A stretch of DNA of 64,000 nt, from contig JAJEBW010000020.1 of the NCBI GenBank assembly GCA_022822325.1, forward strand, positions 1 through 64,000, given 5' to 3'. Below the pieces are notes generated by a model. That model saw nothing but the letters and a program-made list of their open reading frames with translations. It had not been told where the DNA came from and made no database searches. The number at the start of each line of letters is the position of its first letter. Position 1 is the first letter of the stretch. Below, piece after piece: positions 1-7,774 of this stretch. This DNA comes from Gemmatimonadota bacterium. GTDB lineage: Bacteria; Gemmatimonadota; Gemmatimonadetes; Longimicrobiales; Gaopeijiaceae. Position numbers and translations under genes: made by a program.

Positions 1-342
1 CGCGGTCCCGGTCATCAGCATGCCGGGGGTGCAGAAGCCGCACTGGAGGCCGTGCTCCTGCATGAAGCCCTCCTGCAGCGCGCTCATGCCGTTCGCGTCG
101 GCGAGGCCCTCGACCGTGCCGATCTCGGCGCCGTCGGCCTGGACCGCCAGGACGGTGCACGACTTGGTGGGCACGCCGTCGACCAGCACGGTGCACGCGC
201 CGCAGTGCGTGGTGTCGCAGCCGATGTGGGTGCCGGTGAGCGCGAATTCGTCGCGGATCAGATGGACGAGCAGCAGGCGCGAGTCGACCTCGGCCGAATG
301 CGCCTCGCCATTGACGGTGACGGTGATGTCGTGTCTGGCCAT
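1..342 (-). CDS. coxS: CoxS-like [2Fe-2S] small subunit of a molybdenum hydroxylase, partial at window edge
   Basis: Iron-sulfur subunit of the aerobic CO dehydrogenase / xanthine dehydrogenase family; it passes electrons from the molybdenum subunit to the FAD subunit. The visible 114 codons hold the plant-type ferredoxin cluster ([16 protein letters not shown] around residues 39-54) and the start of the second cluster domain ([10 protein letters not shown] near residue 105). The family is about 155-165 residues, so roughly 45 residues lie off the left edge. The ATG is 4 nt after the coxM stop, indicating co-translation. The large subunit (coxL) would be expected next, outside the window, so the true substrate (CO or another) cannot be judged here. 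Confidence 0.9.
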   Translation of the reverse strand, partial: MARHDITVTVNGEAHSAEVDSRLLLVHLIRDEFALTGTHIGCDTTHCGACTVLVDGVPTKSCTVLAVQADGAEIGTVEGLADANGMSALQEGFMQEHGLQCGFCTPGMLMTGTA

Positions 343-346
343 GTCC

Positions 347-1225
347 CTACCCTCCCGACGGCGCGGCGGCCCGTTCGAGCGCCCTGGCTGTGGCCCTGCC
401 GGTCAGCACGCGGGCCATGTTCCTCTTGTATTCGACCGAACCGCGGCGGTCGGCGACGGGGTCGGTGGCGTCGGCGGCGGCCTGCGCGGCGGCGGCAATC
501 GCCTCTTCGGTGGGCGACTCGCCGGTCAGCGCGGCCTCGGCGGCGCTCGCCCGGATCGGCGCGAATCCCAGGTTGGTCAGCCCGATCCCGGCCCGCGCCA
601 CCCTTCCGTTTTCGTCCAGCGCGATCTGCGCCGCCACGCCCGCGACCGCGTAGTCCCCCACCTTGCGCTCCAGCTTGAGGTAGGCGCCCCCGCTGCGCTC
701 CGGCGGCGTCGGAATCCGCAGACCGGTCACGATCTCGCCGTCGGCCAGCGCGGTCATGAAGAGGCCGTGGAAGAAATCGTCGATCGGGATGACGCGTTCG
801 CCTTCCGGCCCCCTCGCGACGACCTCGGCCCCGAGCGCCAGCATGGTCGCCGGCTGGTCGTTGGCGGGATCGCCGTGCGCGATGTTGCCGCAGACGGTCG
901 CGCGATTGCGGACGAGGGGGTCGGCGATGACCCGGGAGGCATCTCGCAGAATCGGGTAGCCCGCCGCCACGGTGGCGCTTTCCTCCAGCGCCGTCTCGGT
1001 CACGAGAGCCCCGATGTGCAGGAAGCCGTCCCGCTCCTCGATGCGATCCAGCCCGGGGATTCGCCCGATGTCCACGATGTTCGCGGGCGACGCCAGACGC
1101 AGCTTCAGCATCGGCAGCAGACTCTGGCCGCCCGACATGATCTTGGCGTCGTCGAGCGATCCCAGGAGCGCCAGAGCCTCGTCGAGCGATCCGGGCGCGT
1201 GGTAGTCGAAGTTGGGGGGGATCAT
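347..1225 (-). CDS. coxM: CoxM-like FAD-binding medium subunit
   Basis: FAD-binding subunit of a molybdenum hydroxylase (aerobic CO dehydrogenase medium subunit family), 292 residues, usual length. The two FAD-pyrophosphate motifs are visible: [17 protein letters not shown] (here [13 protein letters not shown], near residue 32) and [17 protein letters not shown] near residue 110. It accepts electrons from the CoxS clusters and passes them to the respiratory chain. It is the third gene of a leftward coxE-coxG-coxM-coxS operon, 69 nt after coxG and 4 nt before coxS. CO specificity is inferred only from the neighbouring coxG and coxE; other xanthine-oxidase-family enzymes have the same subunit. 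Confidence 0.92.
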   Translation of the reverse strand: MIPPNFDYHAPGSLDEALALLGSLDDAKIMSGGQSLLPMLKLRLASPANIVDIGRIPGLDRIEERDGFLHIGALVTETALEESATVAAGYPILRDASRVIADPLVRNRATVCGNIAHGDPANDQPATMLALGAEVVARGPEGERVIPIDDFFHGLFMTALADGEIVTGLRIPTPPERSGGAYLKLERKVGDYAVAGVAAQIALDENGRVARAGIGLTNLGFAPIRASAAEAALTGESPTEEAIAAAAQAAADATDPVADRRGSVEYKRNMARVLTGRATARALERAAAPSGG

Positions 1226-1294
1226 CTGTTTCTCCTCCCTTGCAGGCGTAACGGCATGCGGGGGAAGCCGCGGGCGCGCGAAAGTCCGGCCGGG

Positions 1295-1744
1295 TCAGTC
1301 CGCGCCGAGTTCCTTCCCCAGAATTTCGGTGAACTCCCTGAACATCTTCTTGCTGACGTGCTGCATCATCCCGCGCCCGAGCTGAGCCAGAATCCCGGTG
1401 ACCCGCAGATCCGCCTCCACCGTCACCCCGGTTTCGCCCGAATCCAGCGCCTCGACCCGGCTCGTCATCGTCATGTCGGCGTTGCCCATCCCCGCCCTTC
1501 CCTGCCCCCGCGCACGCACGATCGCCGTCCGCTCGGCCTCGTTCAGCTCGAAGGCGACAGTTCCGTTGTAGGCGGCGGAGACCGGACCGACCCTGACCGA
1601 CATTCCGCCGGACCAGGTGTCGTCGTCGATTCGTTCGCCGATCTCGGCGCCGGGAAGCGCGGCGGCCACCCGTTCGGGATCGGTCAGGAAGCCCCAAACC
1701 TCGTCGGCGGGGGCGGCAACGGTGAACTCTTCCTGTATTTTCAT
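1295..1744 (-). CDS. coxG: CoxG-like SRPBCC-fold protein
   Basis: CO dehydrogenase subunit G family (START/SRPBCC lipid-binding fold), 149 residues. CoxG is thought to recruit the CO dehydrogenase to the membrane or deliver quinone; it is not catalytic. Typical family features are visible: N-terminal MKIQEEFTVAAPADEVWGFL, the central LPGAEI segment, and a C-terminal amphipathic helix (MMQHVSKKMFREFTEILGKEL). Its leader contains a 16-nt perfect direct repeat (1749-1764 and 1787-1802). The neighbours coxE and coxM support a maturation/accessory role in the same operon. Confidence 0.88.
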   Translation of the reverse strand: MKIQEEFTVAAPADEVWGFLTDPERVAAALPGAEIGERIDDDTWSGGMSVRVGPVSAAYNGTVAFELNEAERTAIVRARGQGRAGMGNADMTMTSRVEALDSGETGVTVEADLRVTGILAQLGRGMMQHVSKKMFREFTEILGKELGAD

Positions 1745-1748
1745 TCGG

Positions 1749-1802
1749 TTCGGTGGCTTGGGACGACTTCGCGGTTCGGGACGGGTTTCGGTGGCTTGGG
1801 AC
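1749..1802. repeat. 16-nt direct repeat in the coxE-coxG junction
   Basis: The 16-mer TTCGGTGGCTTGGGAC occurs identically at 1749-1764 and 1787-1802, with a related partial copy (TTCGGGACGGG) between them. The pair fills the 63-nt gap between the coxE stop and the coxG start, so it forms most of the coxG leader. One of a series of similar leader repeats in this window. Confidence 0.85.
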
Positions 1803-1807
1803 GGGTC

Positions 1808-3049
1808 TTAGTGATTGGGGAACGATCCGGCCGAACCCTGCGAGGGGACCGGCGGACCGGCTGCGGGACGAGCGGCGGACGCCCTTCCCAGCAGCGGCAA
1901 CAGATTTTCCAGGGCCTCCAGGCTGTGCGCCGGAACCAGGTGATCCAGATGGGGAAGCGCGGCCATCATGCCCCGGGCTTCGGGACGGTAGCGCGGATCG
2001 CCCATCAGCGGATTCAGCCAGATCAGGCGGCGGGCCCGTCGCCGAATCTGGAGCAGGGAAGCGGCCAGCGCCCCGGTGTCGCCGCGGTCGAGCCCGTCGC
2101 TGAAGACCAGGACCGATGTATCGGCGCGGACGGTTTCGCGCAAGTGGTCGTCGACGAAGGCGGCCAGACAGTCGCCGATCCGGGTGCCGCCCGACCAGTC
2201 CTCGACCTCGCGCGCGAAGCGGCCCAGCGCGCCGACCGCACTGCCGGCCCGGATCCAGGGCGTGAGGCGGGTGAGCGCGGTGTTGAAGGCGAAGACCTCG
2301 GTGCGGCCCGCCACCTTGCCGAGCGCCAGAACGAAGGCCAGCAGGAGGCGCGCCCAGGGATCCATCGAGCCGCTGGTGTCGCAGAGGAAGACAAGGCTGG
2401 GCACTTCGCGCAACCGGGTGCGCCGCGCCAGCTCGATCAGCTCGCCGCCCTGCGCCGGCGACCGCCGGAGGGAACGCCGCAGATCGATGACGGGACCGCG
2501 CGGAGAGGGAACCAGACGGCGGCTGCGGCGGGTGGCGAGGCGTCGCGCAAGACGCTCCAGGAGGCGTTCCATCTCGCGGAGTTCGTCGGGGGTGCAGCTC
2601 TCGAAGGACTTGCGGCGAAGCAGCGCGCGGGGGCTGTAGCCGGGTCGGCCGCGGTCGGGGGCGGCCGGGTCCGGCGGTCCGACATGTCCGCGTTCGGCGA
2701 TGGTCCGGGCGAGTTCGGCGAGGGGGTTCGCGTGGCCGGGCCAGCGGCGGGGGACCTTCGGGGCGGGCGGGGCGGGGCGGGAGCGGGGGGGCGTGCGCGC
2801 CGCGGCGGGATTCCACCAGCGCTCGAAGAGGTGGTCGAAGAGGGGCCAGGCGCGGTGCTCGATCTTGAGAGCCGCGCGGAGCGCCAGACGAAACTCCTCG
2901 CGGTCGCCGACGTCGATGTGGCGAAGCGCGGTGGCCGCGTCGATCTGGTCGCCGGGGGTGGCGGCGATCCCGGCCTCGCGGAGCGCCCCCGAGAAGCGGA
3001 CGAGATGGCGCGCGAGGTCGCGGGGCCGGGGCGGGGGTTGGGGGGTCAC
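1808..3049 (-). CDS. coxE: CoxE-like VWA-domain protein
   Basis: VWA-containing CoxE family protein, 413 residues, GTG start. The MIDAS metal site DTSGSM follows a hydrophobic strand (LVFLCDTSGSMDPWARLL, about residue 220). CoxE works with the AAA ATPase CoxD in inserting the sulfurated copper-molybdenum cofactor into CO dehydrogenase. No coxD is in the window; it may lie elsewhere. N-terminal part (DLARHLVRFSGALREAGI, residues 11-28) and a basic Arg-rich middle are usual for the family. First gene of the leftward cox operon; the next gene upstream (Uma2) is divergent. Confidence 0.88.
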   Translation of the reverse strand: MTPQPPPRPRDLARHLVRFSGALREAGIAATPGDQIDAATALRHIDVGDREEFRLALRAALKIEHRAWPLFDHLFERWWNPAAARTPPRSRPAPPAPKVPRRWPGHANPLAELARTIAERGHVGPPDPAAPDRGRPGYSPRALLRRKSFESCTPDELREMERLLERLARRLATRRSRRLVPSPRGPVIDLRRSLRRSPAQGGELIELARRTRLREVPSLVFLCDTSGSMDPWARLLLAFVLALGKVAGRTEVFAFNTALTRLTPWIRAGSAVGALGRFAREVEDWSGGTRIGDCLAAFVDDHLRETVRADTSVLVFSDGLDRGDTGALAASLLQIRRRARRLIWLNPLMGDPRYRPEARGMMAALPHLDHLVPAHSLEALENLLPLLGRASAARPAAGPPVPSQGSAGSFPNH

Positions 3050-3272
3050 TGTATGAGGCCTCGCCTTCCAGAAAGGACATTACGGCCGCGAAGCGATCTC
3101 CGACACTTGCTTCCCCCTCCTCCTCCCCACCTCTCCTCTCGCGCATCGCTCCGGCTGGGCCGGCGCCGGCGACCCTCCGACATGGCGCTGACAGGTCGCT
3201 GGTGGCCGGGTTGATCCTTCGCGCTCGCCGGAGTTGGTCCACTGCGGAGCGAGGAGGTATGATGTGGTCACC

Positions 3273-3863
3273 ATGCAGACGACGATGCCGGTTACCTGGG
3301 AAGATGTCGAGCGGATGCCCGAGGATGGCAACCGCTACGAGTTCATCGACGGGCGGGTGTACATGACGCCCGCGCCGCGGTTGCGGCATCACTGGGTCTC
3401 CAAGCGACTGGAGATCGAACTGACGGAGATGCTGGAGGATTCCGGCCACGGCATCGTTTTCTCTGCCCCCTGCCTGGTCGCCTTCCCCGGTGCCGACGAC
3501 CGCGTTCAGCCGGAAATCTTCTTCGTCTCGCGGCAGAGATTCGACATTCTCTCCGAAACGCAGGTGGTTGGCGCCCCCGACCTGGTCGTCGAGATCCTGT
3601 CGCCCTCCACCGCCCACCGCGACCGCAGGATCAAGCTCGATCTCTACAGGCGCCGGGGCGTGCCGGAGTACTGGATCGTGGATCCCGAGCGGGACATGGT
3701 CGAGGTCTGGCGATTCGGGCGTCGCCCGGAACGGGAGTGCTTCCGCGGCGAACTGCCGGTGCGACTGGGAGAGAAGCGAATGGGCGCGATCGACCTGGAT
3801 GCGGTGTTCTCGCGTCACCTGGAGGTGTGGAGGCGAAAGGAGGACGATTCCCGCCCGCGATAG
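3273..3863 (+). CDS. Uma2 family (DUF820) PD-(D/E)XK nuclease-fold protein
   Basis: Uma2/DUF820 family of putative restriction-type endonuclease folds, about 196 residues. The core reads APDLVVEILSPSTAHRD, then KLDLYRRRGVPEYWIVDPE, matching the family's D...E-x-K-like core. Start at ATG 3273; an SD-like GAGGAGG at 3251-3257 fits a GTG at 3264 better (three codons longer), so either is possible. It stands alone, divergent from coxE and convergent with frdD. Uma2 genes are very numerous in some phyla and their role is unknown; no partner is evident. Confidence 0.85.
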   Translation: MQTTMPVTWEDVERMPEDGNRYEFIDGRVYMTPAPRLRHHWVSKRLEIELTEMLEDSGHGIVFSAPCLVAFPGADDRVQPEIFFVSRQRFDILSETQVVGAPDLVVEILSPSTAHRDRRIKLDLYRRRGVPEYWIVDPERDMVEVWRFGRRPERECFRGELPVRLGEKRMGAIDLDAVFSRHLEVWRRKEDDSRPR

Positions 3864-3876
3864 GGACGCCAGGAGG

Positions 3877-4269
3877 TCAGACTCGCGCCAGCACCGCCCC
3901 CAGCCACACGCACCCCGCCGCCGCTCCCCCGTAGCACAGCACCTTCAGCACCCCCCCCGCCCTCCGCAACCCCAGATCCATCAGGGTGTGACGGATGCGG
4001 TGCGCGCAGTGGAAGAGCGAGAGCGCCACGATCCCGAAGATCGCCACCCGGACCGGCCACCACCCCACCGCCGCCGCCACCTTCCCCGCCCCCCCCGCCG
4101 CGGCCATCGCGTCGCTGCTCGGCAGCAGGAAGCCCGTCGTCAGGATGAACGCGGGAACGAAGAGCGCCGCCATCACGCCCCCGGCCGAGAAGAGCGCCCA
4201 CCAGAAGGCTTCGCTCGAAGGCCGCGCGGGACGACCGCCCTTCCCCCCGCCTCTTGCGGCCCCGCTCAT
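3877..4269 (-). CDS. frdD: Fumarate reductase membrane anchor subunit D
   Basis: FrdD-type membrane anchor, 130 residues, with three predicted transmembrane helices (FWWALFSAGGVMAALFVPAF; VAIFGIVALSLFHCAHRI; VLCYGGAAAGCVWLGAVLA). With FrdC it anchors FrdAB and forms the quinone site. Its ATG overlaps the frdC stop as ATGA at 4266-4269, which fixes the start and excludes the longer frame from 4617. Last gene of frdABCD. Sequence conservation is low in this subunit, so the call rests on topology, size and position. Confidence 0.85.
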   Translation of the reverse strand: MSGAARGGGKGGRPARPSSEAFWWALFSAGGVMAALFVPAFILTTGFLLPSSDAMAAAGGAGKVAAAVGWWPVRVAIFGIVALSLFHCAHRIRHTLMDLGLRRAGGVLKVLCYGGAAAGCVWLGAVLARV

Positions 4270-4652
4270 CGGACCGCCCACCAGACGACGCCCGCGGTCA
4301 CCGTCAGCCAGGGCCCGTACCCCATCAGCACGGCGGCGACCGGCGCGTCCAGCTTCTTCTCGCCGATAAAGATCGGCATCGCCTGGGGCACCGCCTTGAA
4401 CCAGGTCACCGCATGCCACACCGCCATGACCAGCGCCACCCCGTGCGCGACCATCCAGCCGGTTCCGCTCAGCGCCTGCAGCCATTCGGCGAGCGCGGCC
4501 TCCCCGGCGGCGGCCCGACCCAGCGTCAGGATCAGCACGACCAGGTAGGCGGCCACGAAGAAGCTCGTCAGCTCGCGGATCATGAAACGGATGTAGCCGG
4601 GACGCTCCAGAAACCACGCCCGGCTGTGCGACCGATGGTACTGCCCGCTCAT
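4266..4652 (-). CDS. frdC: Fumarate reductase membrane anchor subunit C
   Basis: FrdC family anchor, 128 residues (E. coli FrdC is about 130), three hydrophobic helices (FFVAAYLVVLILTLG; GWMVAHGVALVMAVWHAVTW; PVAAVLMGYGPWLTVTAGVV). The N-terminus RPGYIRFMIRELTSFF resembles the FrdC signature. A separate FrdC and FrdD pair indicates a type D (E. coli-like, usually heme-free) quinol:fumarate reductase instead of a di-heme SdhC type. The ATG is the last unit of a 15-nt repeat array that fills the frdB-frdC gap. Confidence 0.9.
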   Translation of the reverse strand: MSGQYHRSHSRAWFLERPGYIRFMIRELTSFFVAAYLVVLILTLGRAAAGEAALAEWLQALSGTGWMVAHGVALVMAVWHAVTWFKAVPQAMPIFIGEKKLDAPVAAVLMGYGPWLTVTAGVVWWAVR

Positions 4653-4663
4653 TCCACGTCTCC

Positions 4664-4854
4664 CGTTGATCCGGCTCCGATTGGTCCGGCGTCCATTGCC
4701 TCGGCGCCCGTTGTCGGCGCTCCCCTCGACCCGGCGTCGGCGAAGGGGGTTCCGGCCCCGACGAAGGGAAGGTCCAACGCTCCGGGGTTGCGCCGCCGAG
4801 CCCCGCTCACGCGCCCGCTCCCCGGCTTGCTCCGGCGCCCTTTGTCCCGGCGCC
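4664..4854. repeat. Degenerate 15-nt tandem repeat array across frdB 3' end and frdC leader
   Basis: Read on the minus strand, five consecutive 15-nt units lie at 4738-4664: GACGCCGGGTCGAGG, GGAGCGCCGACAACG, GGCGCCGAGGCAATG, GACGCCGGACCAATC, GGAGCCGGATCAACG; a sixth, weaker unit runs into the frdC ATG. Two further copies (GGCGCCGGGACAAAG, GGCGCCGGAGCAAGC) lie inside the frdB 3' end at 4854-4825, where they encode the Gly-Ala-Gly-rich C-terminal tail of FrdB. The stretch between (4739-4824) holds weaker copies. Function unknown; a leader or slippage-derived array. Confidence 0.75.
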
Positions 4855-5592
4855 CCTGGGCATCACGAAACGCTTGAAGTACTCCTGCGCGCCCATCGCC
4901 TTGGCCTGCTGAATCGCGCCGGCCGGATCCACATGCTTCGGGCAGACCACCGAGCACTCGCCCACGAAGGTGCAGCCCCACATCGCCTCGTTCGACAGCA
5001 TGACCTCCATGCGCTCGGACTTGCCCCGGTCCCGCGAATCCTTGTTGTAGCGGTGGCCGAGGGCGAGCGCCGCGGGTCCCAGGAACTCCTCTTCGTGGCC
5101 CACCACCGGGCACGCGCTGTAGCAAAGCATGCAGTTGATGCACATCGAGTACTGCTTGTACTGCGCCAGCTCGGCGGGGGACTGCCGGTATTCGCCCTGC
5201 GAGGTGTCGTTCACGTCGTCGCGGATGATGTACGGCTTCACATCTCGCAGCTTCTCCATGAAGCCGTCCATGTCCACGACCAGATCCCGCTCCACCGGGA
5301 AGTTCACCAGCGGTTCGACCCGGACCGGGAAGGGATAGTAGCTCTTGAGGAAGGCCGCGCAGGTCAGCTTCGGCTCGCCATTCACCATCATGCCGCAGCT
5401 TCCGCAGACCCCCATGCGGCAGCTCCAGCGGTGCGTGACCGAGCCATCGACGTAGTCCTTGATCCAGTTGATCGCGTCAAGAACGACCCAGTCCTCGTCG
5501 TAGGGAACCTCGTAGCTCTGGAAGCGCGGCTCGGAGTCGGTCTCCGGGTGGTACCGGAAGAGCTCCAGGGTGATCGTCTTGCTGTCGGACAT
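4807..5592 (-). CDS. frdB: Fumarate reductase iron-sulfur subunit
   Basis: FrdB/SdhB, 261 residues. Three cluster motifs are present in order: [2Fe-2S] CRMGVCGSCG with the last Cys in PKLTC (about residues 59-80), [4Fe-4S] CINCMLCYSACP (about 152-163), and [3Fe-4S] CTFVGECSVVCPKH (about 208-221). It moves electrons between the FrdA flavin and the membrane quinone. The last 15 or so residues (GAGTKGAGASRGAGA) are a low-complexity tail made by 15-nt repeats and not expected in homologues. Second gene of frdABCD. Confidence 0.95.
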   Translation of the reverse strand: MSDSKTITLELFRYHPETDSEPRFQSYEVPYDEDWVVLDAINWIKDYVDGSVTHRWSCRMGVCGSCGMMVNGEPKLTCAAFLKSYYPFPVRVEPLVNFPVERDLVVDMDGFMEKLRDVKPYIIRDDVNDTSQGEYRQSPAELAQYKQYSMCINCMLCYSACPVVGHEEEFLGPAALALGHRYNKDSRDRGKSERMEVMLSNEAMWGCTFVGECSVVCPKHVDPAGAIQQAKAMGAQEYFKRFVMPRGAGTKGAGASRGAGA

Positions 5593-5598
5593 GGTTTG

Positions 5599-5626
5599 GT
5601 TCCGCCTGTTCCGTTCCGCCTGCTAC
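5599..5626. repeat. 14-nt tandem repeat in the frdA-frdB junction
   Basis: GTTCCGCCTGTTCC (5599-5612) is followed directly by GTTCCGCCTGCTAC (5613-5626); 12 of 14 positions agree. It covers the frdA stop codon and most of the short frdB leader. Confidence 0.7.
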
Positions 5627-7428
5627 GTCCCCGCCGGCTTCCGCTTCAGTCCCGAGTCCGCGCCGTAGGTGCGCGCGCCCGGAGGCCATTTGGTGATCGT
5701 CACGGGACGGTATTCGATGCCGGGGGCTTCGGCGCCCTCGCGGTGGCAGGCCAGCGAGTGGGTGAGGAAGTGATCGTCGTCGCGCTCGGGGAAGTCGAGC
5801 CGCTGGTGGGAGCCGCGCGACTCGGTGCGCTCCCGGGCCGAATGGGCCATCGTCTGCGCCACGTCGAGCAGCGAGGAGAGTTCGAGGGCGGCCGTCAGCT
5901 CGGTGTTGAAGCTGTTGGTGCGGTCGTCCAGAGCGACCCGGGCGTAGCGTTCCCGCAGCTCCGCGATCTTCGTGCAGGTCGCGTTCAGCGAGTCGGCGTC
6001 GCGGTAGATTCCCGCGCCGCTCTCCATCGCCTCGTGAAGCTCGCCCCGCAGCACCGCGATCCGTTCGCCGCCGGATTTCGCCGGGGACGAGAAGTAGGTC
6101 CGTCGGATGCGCTCGCGCTCGTCGGCCGTCTGCGCCTCCAGTCCGGAGAGGTTGTATTCGGCGTTTTCCATCGCGAAGCGCGCCGCCCCGGCCCCCGCCT
6201 CCGCGCCGAAGACGAGGAGCTCGGTCAGCGAGTTCGATCCCAGCCGGTTCGCGCCGTTGATCGAGACGCAGGCACACTCGCCGGCCGCGTAGAGCCCGGG
6301 GATATTCGTGGCCGCGTTGGCGTCGGTGTCGATTCCACCCATCACATAGTGGACGACCGGCCGCACCGGAATCGGCTCGTGCACCGGATCGATCCCGGCG
6401 TAGCTGCGCGCGAGCTCGCGAACGAAGGGGATTCGCTTGTCGATCCTGGCCTCGCCGAGGTGGCGGAGATCGAGGTGGACCGCGTCGCCGTCCTTTGTGC
6501 TGATCGTGCGCCCCGCCCACATCTCCTTGACGAAGCACTGGCTGAGGCGGTCGCGCGGACCCAGCTCCATCGAGCGCTTTTGCGGGTGACGCGGATCGCT
6601 CACGTCGAGCGCCGTGCCCAGGTCGTAGTCCTGCAGGTAGCGGTAGCCGTCCTTGTTGACGAGAATTCCGCCCTCGCCGCGCGACGCCTCGGTGATCAGG
6701 ATTCCGGTCCCCGGGAGCCCGGTCGGGTGGTACTGGATGAACTCCATGTCCTTCAGCGGAACCCCCGCGCGGTAGGCCATCGCCATCCCGTCGCCGGTCT
6801 TGATCGCGCCGTTGGTCGTGAAGGGGAAGGCCTTCCCCGCCCCGCCCGTGCAGATGATCACCGCCTTTCCCAGAATGGCGCGCACCGTTCCGGTCCGAAG
6901 CTCGATCGCCGCGCAACCCCGGCACCGGCCCTCGTCGTCGATGAGCAGCCGGGTGGCGAAGTGCTCGTCGTAACGTGCGATGGCGCCGTACTTGAGGGTG
7001 GTCTGGAAGAGCGAGTGCAGCATGTGGAAGCCGGTCTTGTCGGCCGCGAACCAGGTCCGCTCGATCTTCATCCCGCCGAAGGGGCGCACGGCGACCGATC
7101 CGTCGGCCATCCGGCTCCAGGGGCAGCCCCAGTGCTCCAACCGGATCATCTCGTCCGGGGCGCGGTTGACGAAGCGCTCCACCGCATCCTGGTCGGCGAG
7201 CCAGTCCGCCCCGCTGATCGTGTCGTAGATGTGGTCCTCGAGGCTGTCGTGCGGCTTGATCACCGCCGCCGCGCCGCCCTCCGCCGTCACCGTGTGGCTT
7301 CGCATCGGAAAGACCTTCGACACGCAGGCCACGGAGAAGGAGGGATTCTCTTCGGCGATGGCGATGGCGGCCCGGAGTCCGGCTCCGCCGCCGCCGATGA
7401 TGATCACGTCGTGCTGGTGCGTCGTCAC
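5623..7428 (-). CDS. frdA: Fumarate reductase flavoprotein subunit
   Basis: FrdA/SdhA, 601 residues. Dinucleotide-binding [14 protein letters not shown] at the N-terminus; covalent-FAD histidine in [10 protein letters not shown] (His45); substrate-site motifs [25 protein letters not shown] (given in two parts: [13 protein letters not shown] then [12 protein letters not shown]) and the C-terminal capping/helical domain. It reduces fumarate to succinate with quinol electrons, or runs as succinate dehydrogenase. First gene of frdABCD; the 346-bp region upstream is shared with the divergent gltD-like/korAB operon and is repeat-rich. Confidence 0.95.
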   Translation of the reverse strand: MTTHQHDVIIIGGGGAGLRAAIAIAEENPSFSVACVSKVFPMRSHTVTAEGGAAAVIKPHDSLEDHIYDTISGADWLADQDAVERFVNRAPDEMIRLEHWGCPWSRMADGSVAVRPFGGMKIERTWFAADKTGFHMLHSLFQTTLKYGAIARYDEHFATRLLIDDEGRCRGCAAIELRTGTVRAILGKAVIICTGGAGKAFPFTTNGAIKTGDGMAMAYRAGVPLKDMEFIQYHPTGLPGTGILITEASRGEGGILVNKDGYRYLQDYDLGTALDVSDPRHPQKRSMELGPRDRLSQCFVKEMWAGRTISTKDGDAVHLDLRHLGEARIDKRIPFVRELARSYAGIDPVHEPIPVRPVVHYVMGGIDTDANAATNIPGLYAAGECACVSINGANRLGSNSLTELLVFGAEAGAGAARFAMENAEYNLSGLEAQTADERERIRRTYFSSPAKSGGERIAVLRGELHEAMESGAGIYRDADSLNATCTKIAELRERYARVALDDRTNSFNTELTAALELSSLLDVAQTMAHSARERTESRGSHQRLDFPERDDDHFLTHSLACHREGAEAPGIEYRPVTITKWPPGARTYGADSGLKRKPAGT

Positions 7429-7495
7429 GTGACTCTTTTGGCTTCAGGGATTCGAGTGCGATCGCGTCAGGGGCCGATCGCCCGCCGGACTCGCT

Positions 7496-7546
7496 CGCGC
7501 CGGAACCCGGTCGCAGGGGCACGCGGTCGCGCCGGGACCCGGTCGC
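7496..7546. repeat. 19-nt direct repeat upstream of frdA
   Basis: CGCGCCGGAACCCGGTCGC (7496-7514) recurs at 7528-7546 with one change (18/19). A related element (GTCAGGG next to CGATCGC) flanks it on both sides. It lies in the 346-bp region between frdA and the divergent gltD-like gene, where the frd promoter must be. Confidence 0.75.
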
Positions 7547-7657
7547 GTCAGGGCACCGAAGTTACCCGCCCCGGGGACTCCGAATCAAGGGGCGGCGGCC
7601 AGGGCGAAACCGGATGAAGCGGGGATTCAACTTGCGGCGTTCCCCTTTCGTGACTAT

Positions 7658-7702
7658 TTCGTCACCGCTTCGTTCGTCACCGCTTCGCGCCTCGCCGCTT
7701 CG
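7658..7702. repeat. 15-nt tandem repeat between the divergent frd and kor operons
   Basis: TTCGTCACCGCTTCG is repeated perfectly in tandem (7658-7672, 7673-7687) and followed by a diverged third copy CGCCTCGCCGCTTCG (7688-7702). It lies 73 nt before the start of the gltD-like gene. A possible regulatory tract for the divergent operons, or slippage product; I see no other conserved element in this 346-bp region. Confidence 0.8.
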
Positions 7703-7774
7703 CGCACCGTCAGCCCGCCGCGCCGGACCGCGCGTCGCCCGGACCCGCGCCCGCCAGGGAGGTTCCCGCCCTTC

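Noticed and set aside
1-342. Calling the enzyme definitively CO dehydrogenase
   Set aside because: The active-site large subunit is outside the window; coxE/coxG-like genes also accompany other molybdenum hydroxylases.
20-3214. Plus-strand open frame of about 1060 codons across the cox genes
   Set aside because: It is antisense to coxS, coxM, coxG and coxE, which all have clear family motifs; the translation is Arg/Gly/Pro-rich and without domains. GC-rich codon bias keeps the opposite frame open.
4666-7617. Plus-strand open frame of about 980 codons across frdC-frdA
   Set aside because: Antisense of frdABC, no recognisable domain; same GC-frame artefact.
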